Shown here piece by piece: positions 17,501 to 24,686 of a stretch of 54,890 nt of DNA. The DNA lies in assembly GCF_018598225.1 (NCBI RefSeq), contig NZ_JAHESF010000046.1, positions 1 through 54,890 of the forward strand, given 5' to 3'. Under the pieces are notes generated by a model that saw only the letters and a list, made by a program, of their open reading frames with translations, did not search any database and had not been told where the DNA came from. Both the position numbers and the translations under genes were made by a program. Position 1 is the first letter of the stretch. Every line of letters begins with the position of its first letter. This DNA is from Chryseosolibacter histidinae (GTDB taxonomy: Bacteria; Bacteroidota; Bacteroidia; Cytophagales; Cyclobacteriaceae).

Positions 17501-18651
17501 TTCTGCTTGTCGTCTTCAACAAAAGCGTTGATGTCGTTGAAGGGAAGGCTCGTTGCATCGGCGATCTGCTGCCGGTAGAGTCTGAAGCGATTGATGTTGG
17601 GGTGATAATACGAGACACCACTTTTGAAGGTGCCGGCCCAGATGATACCTTCCTTGTCTTTATACAGCACGTTGATGCTGTTCTGGCTGAGGCTCTTCTC
17701 ATCTTCCTTGTTGTGTAAAATGTATTCGACTGAAAAATCGCGTTTGTCGATGAGGTTGATGCCGCCGTGATCCGTAGCTACCCATAAGATGCCCCTGTCG
17801 TCCTGAACAATACCCCGCACAATATCCATGTTCAGCTTCGGTTTTGGTGTGGTGCTGTCGATGTGCCGCCATGCCTGCGTGGTAGTATTGAAATAGAACA
17901 AGCCCGAATTGTTGTTGGGAATGTAGCACCAGAGATCGCCGTCGGTGTCCATGGTAAAATTGTATTCGAGCACTTCATTCCGGAAGCGCTGGTTCAGCTC
18001 GTGATTGCGGTAGGTGACCTTCAGCGTGGACGGATCTATCTTTTCAATGATGCCGTTGCTGTGCAGGATCCAGATGTTTCCCTTCGGATCTTCGGCCCAC
18101 GATGTGATGCCGTTGGTAGTGAGGGAGGAACTATCGCCAGGCTGATGATCCAGCTTCACGGTCTGCCCGGTATTTTTCGCATACCGGAAGAGTCCTTGTG
18201 TGGCGTGAATGAACCAGTAGTTGCCTTTCGAATCTTTTTTGATGTCGTTGATCAGTCCTTCCGGGATGCCGTATTTCGCCAGGATCCGCTTCACATTGCG
18301 ATGGAAAGTTTCCGTCAGTGGATCGTATACATTCGGTCCCGACCAGGTGTGGATCCATATTTTTCCGTCGGGACCTTCAAACAACTTGTTCACATCGTTG
18401 CTGATGACCGACGATGAATCGCCCGGGTCGTTGCGGTACACTTTAATGGTGTATCCGTCGTAGCGATTGAGTCCCGAGATGGTTCCCACCCATAAAAAAC
18501 CGCGGCTGTCTTTTAGTACAGTTTTGATCTGGTTGTGAGACAGTCCTTTATTGACATCGATCCGCGTAAAGCGATATTGATGGGTTTGCGCTGAAAGCTG
18601 GATACAGCAGAGCCAGGGCAACAAACAGAAAAGAATGGGCCAGAATTTCAT
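14527..18651 (-). CDS. Hybrid two-component system regulator (propeller sensor, kinase, receiver, AraC-type HTH)
   Basis: This single protein senses glycan breakdown products in the periplasm and activates a polysaccharide locus. The 1374 residues contain, in order: signal peptide; about 14 Reg_prop beta-propeller repeats forming two seven-bladed propellers (25-730); a Y_Y_Y domain (about 740-805); one membrane span (about 815-838); HisKA with the phospho-His in N-V-S-H-E-F-R-T-P-L (near 872); HATPase_c with G-S-G-I-G-L-S-I; a receiver with phospho-Asp in S-D-I-M-M-P-E-M-N-G (near 1174); and a C-terminal AraC-type HTH (1290-1374, ending in the Y-F-S-K-Y-F-K-D-H-F signature). All catalytic residues look intact. 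It probably controls the GH31-susCD-GH9 locus; the adjacent hexuronate genes seem to be under a LacI-type operator instead. Confidence 0.96.
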   Translation of the reverse strand: MKFWPILFCLLPWLCCIQLSAQTHQYRFTRIDVNKGLSHNQIKTVLKDSRGFLWVGTISGLNRYDGYTIKVYRNDPGDSSSVISNDVNKLFEGPDGKIWIHTWSGPNVYDPLTETFHRNVKRILAKYGIPEGLINDIKKDSKGNYWFIHATQGLFRYAKNTGQTVKLDHQPGDSSSLTTNGITSWAEDPKGNIWILHSNGIIEKIDPSTLKVTYRNHELNQRFRNEVLEYNFTMDTDGDLWCYIPNNNSGLFYFNTTTQAWRHIDSTTPKPKLNMDIVRGIVQDDRGILWVATDHGGINLIDKRDFSVEYILHNKEDEKSLSQNSINVLYKDKEGIIWAGTFKSGVSYYHPNINRFRLYRQQIADATSLPFNDINAFVEDDKQNLWIGTNGGGLIYFDRKKNKFTQYLHDPSNPNSLSTNVIVSLCFDREKKLWIGTYFGGLNSFDGRKFTRYKHNPDDPASLGDDSIWEVFEDSQDNLWIGTLTHGVDLFDRKKQRFYHYQIGGVNSIHGSYVPAFMEDSEGNLWIGTGYGIDLLDKQSGRFTHYINQQNNPQTLSNNTILAMLEDSRGLIWIATYGGLNLFDKKTKTFTAYTQEDGLPHNSILTLLEDDHHNLWVSTPHGISNLIIDYVPGKKDSLSIRFRNYDETDGLQGKQFNENAAFRTSAGELIFAGASGFNLFKPEHIGFNVNKPRVILTDLQVFNKTVKIGEELNGKVMLQKAIYETEHLTLDHSDNVFSLEFAVLSNFHPEKSQYKYMMEGFDKDWAVTDAAHRRVTYTNLDPGNYTFMVKASNNDGVWNETPTSLAITVLPPFWKSRTAFVLYAVAILGALFLARWLILYNARMNFRIQQEREAAQRMHDLDVMKIRFFTNVSHEFRTPLTLILTPLEKMLKHAAAGEQRNQFELIHRNARRLLNLVNQLLDFRKLEVQEIKFNPSEGDIVKFIREVFYSFSDLSEKKNIRFTFQSSIQELETLFDQDKLEKILFNLLSNAFKFTPENGSVSVEVSFADKDDSTWLAINVKDSGIGIPVDKQEKIFERFFQHDLPKSMVNQGSGIGLSITREFVKIHGGSIAVESAPGQGSCFTVLLPLTELVPHTPGATIESAGFVSEEITEYHHHGERIGKKPVLLLVEDNEDFRFYLKDNLKLQYTVLEAKNGNEGLQRALASLPDLIVSDIMMPEMNGIELCKKIRTDQRTSHIPVILLTARTAEEQKIEGFDSGASDYVTKPFNFEILQSRIRNLLAQREAFQKMFHKHIDVKAADVPITSLDEKLIQNAIKVVESNLGDAEFTVEEFSRELGMSRVHLYKKLLALTGKSPLEFIRTIRLQRAAQLLEKSQLTVSEIAYQVGFNNPKYFSKYFKDHFNVLPSAYAGAKR

Positions 18652-18699
18652 ACGGATCCTTCAACCGTTCCACAATTTATGAAATCCCCGGAAAGAAAA

Positions 18700-18732
18700 A
18701 TCCCTTTGAGGGTTTTAAACCCTCAAAGGGAT
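18700..18732 (-). terminator. Intrinsic terminator of the exuT-eda-kdgK operon
   Basis: A perfect 16-bp inverted repeat (ATCCCTTTGAGGGTTT with AAACCCTCAAAGGGAT) with almost no loop lies 28 bases past the exuT stop. On the minus strand it is followed by TTTTTC, the usual U-tract. It separates the hexuronate operon from the hybrid regulator gene. Confidence 0.9.
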
Positions 18733-18759
18733 ATAGGGATAGAAAGCGTTGTTACTACG

Positions 18760-20112
18760 TTATTGCAATTTCACAGGCTCCATTTTCGGAACCAGGAAGT
18801 GCATGATGAGCCAGGCAAGCAGGTATGCCGCACCGCAGATGATGAACATGATGTAGTATGCCGTTTCGATCTCACCGATGCTGCGGTAATATACGAACAG
18901 GTTCTTCTGCACCAGGGCCGAAAGCAGGATACCACCCAGCGAGCCGAACATGCCACCGATACCCGTTACAGAGCCTACCGCCCTCTTGGGGAACATGTCT
19001 GAAACCGTAGTGAAGATGTTGGCGCTCCAGGCCTGGTGCGCGGAGGCTGCCAGGCCAATCACACCTACTGCAAGCCACACGTTGAGCTGCCCCAGGATCT
19101 GGGCGAAGACGATCGGTATTACCAGCACGGCATAGATCAGCATCGATGTTTTGCGGGCCTTGAACACCTGCCAGTTGTTGTTGATGAGCTTGAACGGGAG
19201 CCAGCCTCCCGCAACGCTGCCGATGGTGGAGATCAGGTATACCGCAGCAACAGGTACTGCCATCGCGGTTCCTTTGATGCCGTACTGACTTTCAAGGAAG
19301 TCGGGCAACCAGAAGAGATAGAACCACCAGATGGGATCGGTAAGGAATTTTCCGATCACAAACGCCCAGGTCTGCCGGAAGCCCAGCAACCGGAACCATG
19401 ACACCCTGGGCTCAGCTTCTGTCGACTGAACTTCTGTAGTGGCATCTCTGTCGCTATGAATAAAATCGTATTCTTCTTTAGAAAGTTTTTTATGCCTTGA
19501 AGGAACCTCGTACATGAAGAACCAAAGTACCAGCCAGATAAAACCGAACGATCCCGTGATGACAAATGCCGCCTGCCAGCCCCATTCCGCAGCGATGAAC
19601 GGAACACTCAGGGGTGCAACTATGGCGCCGATGTTAGCGCCCGAGTTGAAGATGCCGGTGGCCAGCGCACGTTCCTTTTTGGGGAACCATTCCGCCGTGG
19701 CCTTGATGGCTGCAGGGAAGTTTCCCGCCTCCGTAAGTCCCAGCGCACCCCGTGCCACAATGAATCCCACCGTGCCGCGCACCAGGGCATGACCTACTGC
19801 GGCAAGACTCCAGAACAGCGTGGCCAGGAAATAGCCGAGCTTGGTTCCGAGCTTGTCAATGAGTCGCCCCGCGCCCAGCAAGCCGATGGCATACGCCAGC
19901 TTGAAGGCGATCTCGATGTTGGCATAATCGCCGTCGTTCCAGCTGAACTCCCTCGTAAGGTCCGACTTCAGCAGGCTGATCACCGCGCGATCGAGGTAGT
20001 TGATGGTGGTGGCAAAAAATACCAGGGCACAGATGGTCCATCGGTAGTTGGTCACAGGGTTGGCGATGGCCTGCTGTCCTGGGGGCTTCATAGTATCGGT
20101 TTTGGTAGGCAT
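18760..20112 (-). CDS. exuT: MFS hexuronate transporter (ExuT-like, ACS family)
   Basis: The protein is a proton-coupled inner-membrane importer of the anion:cation symporter family, whose members carry glucuronate and galacturonate. The 450-residue sequence shows about 12 membrane spans. It also has the family start T-I-N-Y-L-D-R-A-V-I-S, the loop motif between spans 2 and 3 (G-R-L-I-D-K-L-G-T-K-L-G-Y), the segment E-A-G-N-F-P-A-A-I-K-A-T-A-E-W-F-P-K-K-E-R-A, and the following N-S-G-A-N-I-G-A-I-V-A-P. Translation may begin at the second Met (20091). It is the last gene after kdgK and eda, 12 bases downstream of eda, which supports a uronate substrate; the exact isomer is not readable. Confidence 0.9.
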   Translation of the reverse strand: MPTKTDTMKPPGQQAIANPVTNYRWTICALVFFATTINYLDRAVISLLKSDLTREFSWNDGDYANIEIAFKLAYAIGLLGAGRLIDKLGTKLGYFLATLFWSLAAVGHALVRGTVGFIVARGALGLTEAGNFPAAIKATAEWFPKKERALATGIFNSGANIGAIVAPLSVPFIAAEWGWQAAFVITGSFGFIWLVLWFFMYEVPSRHKKLSKEEYDFIHSDRDATTEVQSTEAEPRVSWFRLLGFRQTWAFVIGKFLTDPIWWFYLFWLPDFLESQYGIKGTAMAVPVAAVYLISTIGSVAGGWLPFKLINNNWQVFKARKTSMLIYAVLVIPIVFAQILGQLNVWLAVGVIGLAASAHQAWSANIFTTVSDMFPKRAVGSVTGIGGMFGSLGGILLSALVQKNLFVYYRSIGEIETAYYIMFIICGAAYLLAWLIMHFLVPKMEPVKLQ

Positions 20113-20124
20113 GATTGGAAAAAA

Positions 20125-20793
20125 TTATTGATTGGACTGAATTTTTTTAACGATGCTCATGGCTTCAGACACCTTCTGTTTGAGAAGGTCCCAGTTGCGC
20201 TGCTGCAGGATCTCTTTCGTGAACAGCTGCGAGCCCATGCCCACACACATGGCGCCGGCTTTGAACCACGCAGAAAGGTTCTGCTCGGTGGGTTCCACGC
20301 CACCGGTGATCATCAGGTTGAGGTCAGGTACCACAGGCATGATGGACGACACAAAGCCTGGCCCCAGCACCGAGCCGGGAAATACCTTGATCACTACCGC
20401 TCCGTTGTCTTTGGCTGTAACGATCTCCGTGAGCGTTGCGCAGCCCGGTATCCACAGCTTGTCATGACGGTGGCATACTTCCGCCATCTCTGGTTTCATG
20501 ATGGGCGAGATAATAAAATCCGCTCCCGCATCGATGAATTTTTTGGTGGTGGCGCCATCCATGATCGTGCCGATGCCCAGCATGAGGTCAGGGAAGTGGT
20601 TGCGCTGGCGATGAAGGTGCTGAAAGATCTCGAACGAATTCTTCCTTCTGTTGGTGAACTCAAATACACGCACGCCGCCGGCATAGGCTGCCTGCAGCAC
20701 CTGCTGTGCTTCTTCGGGATTGTCGTGTGTGAATAACGGAACGATGCCGGTCCGTTTCATTTCATCAAAGATCTGTTGTTTGCTGAAGGCCAT
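20125..20793 (-). CDS. eda: 2-dehydro-3-deoxy-6-phosphogluconate (KDPG) aldolase
   Basis: The enzyme splits KDPG into pyruvate and glyceraldehyde 3-phosphate by Schiff-base chemistry. The 222-residue protein has the class I (beta/alpha)8 fold with the lysine Schiff base K136 in V-I-K-V-F-P-G, the catalytic Glu45 in F-E-F-T-N-R, Arg49, the G-I-G-T substrate-binding turn at 73-76 and P-G-C-A-T at 116-120. Length is close to the E. coli enzyme. It starts 2 bases after the kdgK stop and is followed by the transporter, giving a compact catabolic operon in which kdgK makes its substrate. Confidence 0.95.
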   Translation of the reverse strand: MAFSKQQIFDEMKRTGIVPLFTHDNPEEAQQVLQAAYAGGVRVFEFTNRRKNSFEIFQHLHRQRNHFPDLMLGIGTIMDGATTKKFIDAGADFIISPIMKPEMAEVCHRHDKLWIPGCATLTEIVTAKDNGAVVIKVFPGSVLGPGFVSSIMPVVPDLNLMITGGVEPTEQNLSAWFKAGAMCVGMGSQLFTKEILQQRNWDLLKQKVSEAMSIVKKIQSNQ

Positions 20794-20795
20794 GC

Positions 20796-21794
20796 TTATC
20801 TTAAAAGTTTTCCTACGTTCTCTCCTTTTACCAGGTTCTCTATTTCTGCTGCCGATGCCAGGTTCACATCACCTTCCACCGTATGTTTCCAGGCACAGGC
20901 TGCCGTGGCGAATTCCAGTGACTGCTGATCGTCTTTCTTCGACAACATGCCGTATACCAGTCCTGCCATGAATGCATCACCGGAGCCCACACGGTCTACG
21001 ATGTGCGTGAGGTCATACGACTTCGATTGTAAGATCTTCTTGCCATCGAACAGTACGGCCGAGATCCTGTTGTGCGAAGAGCTTACAGAGTCGCGTTCTG
21101 TGGTGGCGATCTTTTTAACCGCGGGATATTGTTTCATTGTTTGCCTGCAGGCTTCCTCGAATGAATTGCCGGAGATGCCCATGCAGTTCTCCATATCGGT
21201 GATACCGGCGATCATCACATCGGTGAGCTCGATGAGCGCGGGCATGATGTCTTTTGCAGACTTGCCGTATTGCCAGAGGTTGCGTCTGTAGTTGATATCG
21301 CCGGAAATTTTTACACCTCTTTTGCGTGCGGCCTGCAGTCCTTCGAGACACACGTCGGCAGCGCCTTGCGAGATGGCCGGCGTAATGCCTGTATAATGGA
21401 ACCATGCGGCATCTTTCAGGATCTCATCCCAGTTGATGGAGCCTTTTTGAATGTGCGCGAATGCGGAGTCAAAACGATCGTAGATGATCCTGGAGGCGCG
21501 GTGAATGGAACCGTTCTCCAGAAAATATACGCCCATGCGTTCATCGCCATACAGGATGAAGGAGGTGTCGACACCATATTTGCGCAGCGCCTGGGTAGCA
21601 GCAGCACCGAGGTCGTTGTCGGGAAAGCGGGTGACGTGCGCTGAGGGGATTCCGAAATTTGCTACGGAGACGGCCACGTTGGCTTCTGCCCCCGCATAGG
21701 TAATGTTAAAACTGGTGGATTGTGTGAAGCGGGCAAAGGCAGGTGTGGAAAGCCTCATCATCACTTCACCGAACGTAACAACTTTTTGACTCAT
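20796..21794 (-). CDS. kdgK: 2-dehydro-3-deoxygluconokinase (PfkB family)
   Basis: The enzyme phosphorylates 2-keto-3-deoxygluconate at C6 with ATP, feeding KDPG aldolase. The 332-residue protein is a PfkB/ribokinase-fold sugar kinase: N-terminal F-G-E-V-M-M-R-L and Y-A-G-A-E-A-N-V-A-V-S (substrate lid and first PfkB signature), and C-terminal D-R-V-G-S-G-D-A-F-M-A-G-L with the catalytic Asp near 273 and the anion hole. It is the first gene of the minus-strand operon and is divergent from uxaA. The perfect LacI-type operator at 21977-21996 lies 180 bases upstream. Assignment to KDG rather than another sugar rests on the motif set plus eda and uxaA next door. Confidence 0.92.
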   Translation of the reverse strand: MSQKVVTFGEVMMRLSTPAFARFTQSTSFNITYAGAEANVAVSVANFGIPSAHVTRFPDNDLGAAATQALRKYGVDTSFILYGDERMGVYFLENGSIHRASRIIYDRFDSAFAHIQKGSINWDEILKDAAWFHYTGITPAISQGAADVCLEGLQAARKRGVKISGDINYRRNLWQYGKSAKDIMPALIELTDVMIAGITDMENCMGISGNSFEEACRQTMKQYPAVKKIATTERDSVSSSHNRISAVLFDGKKILQSKSYDLTHIVDRVGSGDAFMAGLVYGMLSKKDDQQSLEFATAACAWKHTVEGDVNLASAAEIENLVKGENVGKLLR

Positions 21795-21976
21795 GCGTCT
21801 GTTTTAAATATCAAAGGTTTGCGAGAGGGCACGCCGAAATTCCGACCAATTTAAGCGATGCAGGCAGATATAACATAGAGGGGAAACATTTACCTTTATC
21901 ATTGAATGGAGGGACGTCAGTTAATTTTTCATTTATTCTTTTCCGGTTGCTGCAAACGTTCATAAAAATGTGTACA

Positions 21977-21996
21977 TTGCGCAATCGATTGCGCAA
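21977..21996. promoter_or_regulatory. LacI/GalR-family operator (20-bp perfect palindrome)
   Basis: The sequence TTGCGCAATCGATTGCGCAA is a perfect palindrome with the central CG and flanking AAT/ATT half sites typical of LacI-family operators. It lies 19 bases upstream of the uxaA start and within the divergent promoter region shared with kdgK. A KdgR/ExuR-type repressor that responds to a hexuronate intermediate is the likely ligand-binding partner. No LacI-family gene is present in this window. Confidence 0.8.
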
Positions 21997-22014
21997 GATA
22001 AGAGTTATTTTGAT

Positions 22015-23661
22015 ATGTCAAGTAAATATTTAAAAATTCATCCGTCTGATAATGTGCTGGTAGCCTTAACAGACCTTAAAGCAGGAGAAAAGATCGGTTC
22101 AAACGGCACTTCCTTTTCTTTGGTAGAGGATGTTCCTGCCAAACACAAGTTCGTGGAGAAAGCCATGGCACCCGATGAAGAGATCATCATGTACGGCGTG
22201 CTCGTAGGCAAGGCCCTCAAACCCATCGCTGCCGGCGGCTCGATCGGTACCCACAATGTCAAACACAAATCTTCCGCCTTCGCCGGCAAAAGCAAAACTT
22301 TTACATGGCAGGCACCCGATGTCTCCCGCTGGAAGAACAGAACGTTCCAGGGCTTCCATCGCAAAGACGGCCAGGTGGGCACCGCCAACTACTGGATCGT
22401 GCTGCCGCTGGTCTTCTGTGAGAACCGTAACGTGAATGTTATCCGGCATGCTTTTGAAGAAGCGCTGGGCTTCTCTAAACCCGATGCCTATAAAGACTAT
22501 GTGCAAGACCTGGTGAAATTATACCAGGAAGGAAAGACGGATGCCATTGCCACGTACAATTTCAAAGGCAACAATACCAACGGACGTTCGAAGGTGTTTA
22601 ACAACATCGACGGTATCAAATTCCTGACCCATGAAGGTGGCTGCGGTGGAACACGCCAGGATTCTGAAGCCCTCTGCGCACTGCTGGCAGGATACATCCA
22701 CAATCCAAACGTGGCCGGCGCTACCGTGCTGAGCCTGGGATGCCAGAATGCGCAGGTCGATATCCTGAAAGAAAAACTGAATAAGCTCAACCCGAACCTG
22801 AGCAAGCCGCTCATCGTGCTGGAGCAGCAGAAGGAAGGAACCGAACAGGAATTGCTGGCACAAGCCATTCGCCAGACATTCCTCGCGCTGGCAGAAGTGA
22901 ACAAACAGGAACGCAAGCCGGCACCGCTCAGCAAGCTCGTGGTAGGACTCGAGTGCGGCGGCTCCGACGGATTTTCAGGGATCTCGGCAAACCCCGCCAT
23001 CGGACATACCTCAGACCTCATCGCTGCATTGGGCGGATCGTCTGTGCTCTCCGAATTCCCTGAGCTCTGCGGCGTAGAGCAGGAGCTGCTCAACCGTTGT
23101 GAATCTGAAAAGATCGCCAACCGCTTTGCCGACCTGATGCGCGCTTATTCAAAAGCTGCGGAAGCTGTGGGATCAGGTTTCGATATGAACCCTTCACCCG
23201 GAAACATCAAAGACGGACTGATCACCGACGCGATGAAGTCGGCCGGAGCAGCCAAGAAAGGCGGCACCTCTCCTATCACCGATGTGCTCGACTATACAGA
23301 ATATGTTACCAAACCCGGCCTCAATCTTTTGTGTACACCGGGTAATGATGTTGAGAGCACCACGGCCCTGGCTGGATCGGGCTGCAACGTGATGTTGTTT
23401 ACCACAGGCCTGGGAACCCCTACCGGCAACCCTATTTCACCCGTAGTGAAGCTGTCGTCAAACACCAAGCTCGCGCAGAAAATGCCCGATATCATCGATA
23501 TTGACTGCGGACCTGTGATTGCCGGTGAGAAGACCATCGAGCAGATGGGTGAAGACATCCTGGAGTTCATCATCGATATTGCCAGTGGTACCAAAAAGAC
23601 CAAGGCAACACAACTCGGACAGGATGATTTTATTCCGTGGAAACGGGGTGTCTCGTTGTAG
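22015..23661 (+). CDS. uxaA: Altronate dehydratase
   Basis: The enzyme removes water from D-altronate to give 2-keto-3-deoxygluconate in galacturonate catabolism. The product (548 residues) has an N-terminal SAF-like domain (about 1-95, with the V-G-K-A-L-K-P-I-A-A-G-G segment) and the large galactarate/altronate dehydratase domain, containing G-Y-x-R-x-D-G-Q-V-G-T-like F-H-R-K-D-G-Q-V-G-T-A-N-Y-W, H-E-G-G-C-G-G-T-R, G-L-E-C-G-G-S-D-G-F-S-G and the C-terminal G-N-P-I-S-P-V-V-K. The frame opens at 21970, but that would translate the operator; the ATG at 22015 (M-S-S-K-Y-L-K) is preferred. Its product feeds kdgK and eda, encoded divergently. uxaB and uxaC are not in the window. Confidence 0.93.
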   Translation: MSSKYLKIHPSDNVLVALTDLKAGEKIGSNGTSFSLVEDVPAKHKFVEKAMAPDEEIIMYGVLVGKALKPIAAGGSIGTHNVKHKSSAFAGKSKTFTWQAPDVSRWKNRTFQGFHRKDGQVGTANYWIVLPLVFCENRNVNVIRHAFEEALGFSKPDAYKDYVQDLVKLYQEGKTDAIATYNFKGNNTNGRSKVFNNIDGIKFLTHEGGCGGTRQDSEALCALLAGYIHNPNVAGATVLSLGCQNAQVDILKEKLNKLNPNLSKPLIVLEQQKEGTEQELLAQAIRQTFLALAEVNKQERKPAPLSKLVVGLECGGSDGFSGISANPAIGHTSDLIAALGGSSVLSEFPELCGVEQELLNRCESEKIANRFADLMRAYSKAAEAVGSGFDMNPSPGNIKDGLITDAMKSAGAAKKGGTSPITDVLDYTEYVTKPGLNLLCTPGNDVESTTALAGSGCNVMLFTTGLGTPTGNPISPVVKLSSNTKLAQKMPDIIDIDCGPVIAGEKTIEQMGEDILEFIIDIASGTKKTKATQLGQDDFIPWKRGVSL

Positions 23662-23666
23662 CATCT

Positions 23667-23701
23667 AAAGGATGACATCCTTTGAAAGGATGTCATCCTT
23701 T
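23667..23701. terminator. Bidirectional intrinsic terminator between uxaA and the DUF4920 gene
   Basis: A 14-bp perfect stem (AAAGGATGACATCC with GGATGTCATCCTTT) and a TTTGAAA loop lie between two convergent genes. A- and T-rich flanks on both sides suit termination in both directions. It starts 5 bases after the uxaA stop and ends 4 bases before the DUF4920 stop. Confidence 0.9.
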
Positions 23702-23705
23702 ACGC

Positions 23706-24176
23706 TTATCTCATCACCAGGATGCCTTTCGCGGTCAGCCTGATCTCTTCTTTCGATTCTGTAATGGCCGCGATCTCTTCTTTCGATTTTTTAGCATCTT
23801 CCGCGTAGTGCCTCAGCTCATCCACGGACGTGGTGATCTTTTTGGCTTCTCCATCGATCACTATGGTTTTGCCGATCATCGCCATGGGAACGAAGAAACC
23901 GTAGTCCTTCATCTTTACGAATACTTTATTGTTGTCAGGCATTTCCAGCGCCATCCAGCATCCTTTCTTGGGACAAACATCCACCACTTTGGCGATCACT
24001 TTCACATCGGCGCTCTCTTTTCCCTTCAGGAAGTCGGGCAACTGGGATACTTCAAAAGCCATGTCTGACGTTGTTCCGGCACCGAACGTTGCGCCCGCAT
24101 CGGCTGGTACCTGTGGCGGCTGGGCCATTACCCCAACCGTGATCACGGTCAGGAAGAGGAGTATTGCAATTCTCAT
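23706..24176 (-). CDS. Secreted DUF4920-domain protein
   Basis: The protein of about 156 residues has a signal peptide (M-R-I-A-I-L-L-F-L-T-V ending V-M-A-Q) followed by a compact DUF4920 domain. The recognisable core is V-x-V-C-P-K-K-G-C-W-M-A-L-E, then F-V-K-M-K-D-Y-G-F-F-V-P, then I-V-I-D-G-E-A. The two Cys in C-P-K-K-G-C-W could bind a metal or form a disulfide; this segment is the family hallmark. The C-terminus has a charged Lys/Glu helix. The molecular role of the family is unknown. It ends at the shared terminator with uxaA and has its own direction, so it is probably a single-gene unit. Confidence 0.85.
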   Translation of the reverse strand: MRIAILLFLTVITVGVMAQPPQVPADAGATFGAGTTSDMAFEVSQLPDFLKGKESADVKVIAKVVDVCPKKGCWMALEMPDNNKVFVKMKDYGFFVPMAMIGKTIVIDGEAKKITTSVDELRHYAEDAKKSKEEIAAITESKEEIRLTAKGILVMR

Positions 24177-24218
24177 AGACAATTTTTTTTTGAAATATAT
24201 TGATTTTATCTCACCCGT

Positions 24219-24560
24219 TCATGATGCGCTGTCAGAAATGATCTTGCGCGCTTCCAGCATCAGGCGGGCCTGGCCGAACAACGCCTCCACCTCCTCCAGC
24301 TCTTCCAAACTGAACGCGAGGTACATGTTCGATAGCGGACTGCAATAAACCCGGTCGCGCTGGTGTGGCAAGGGTTGGAACGTGTCAGGATGATACCTGG
24401 AATCCACGAGCCATTCCAGAAAACGGCACATCTCCTCCTCCTGGAACGCCAGCAGGATGTTTTTATAGGCAAAGTTGAACTCGCGGCAGCAGGTGCACTC
24501 ACCAATGTAACCGTTGGCGCATTCAGCCAGGAGATGAAAGGATGTGGAGTTTTGATGCAT
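24219..24560 (-). CDS. Small conserved Bacteroidota protein (DUF6686-like)
   Basis: The 113-residue protein begins M-H-Q-N-S-T-S-F and has a Cys cluster C-x4-Y-I-G-E-C-T-C-C-R-E-F-N (residues 14-29), then F-L-E-W-L, and a C-terminal acidic helix L-E-E-L-E-E-V-E-A-L-F-G-Q-A-R. I recognise the pattern from small conserved Bacteroidota proteins (DUF6686-like) with a presumed metal-binding Cys cluster, but no function is known. The frame is open back to 24590, where it runs into repeat sequence, so the ATG at 24560 is chosen. It sits 40 bases upstream of the DUF4920 gene on the same strand and might be cotranscribed. Confidence 0.7.
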   Translation of the reverse strand: MHQNSTSFHLLAECANGYIGECTCCREFNFAYKNILLAFQEEEMCRFLEWLVDSRYHPDTFQPLPHQRDRVYCSPLSNMYLAFSLEELEEVEALFGQARLMLEARKIISDSAS

Positions 24561-24570
24561 AGTCAGTGTC

Positions 24571-24682
24571 AGTGATCGGTAATCAGTCATCGGTAATCAG
24601 TAGCGGTAAACGGTAATCGGTGATCAGTAATACAGTACAACTCTCAAAACCGATTACCGAATACCTGATTACCGATTACCAC
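24571..24682. repeat. CGGTAATCAG-family inverted repeat
   Basis: The left part carries several units of GATCGGTAATCAGT/CGGTAATCGG. The right part (about 24645-24681) carries the complements ACCGATTACCGAATACC and GATTACCGATTACC. A short spacer separates them. The same family recurs at 33280-33381. It fills the gap between the hmuY stop and the Cys-cluster gene. Confidence 0.8.
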
Positions 24683-24686
24683 TCAA

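Noticed and set aside
18760-20112. Assignment of the MFS protein to nitrate or phosphate transport
   Set aside because: The ACS-type motifs and the kdgK-eda operon context favour a hexuronate carrier.
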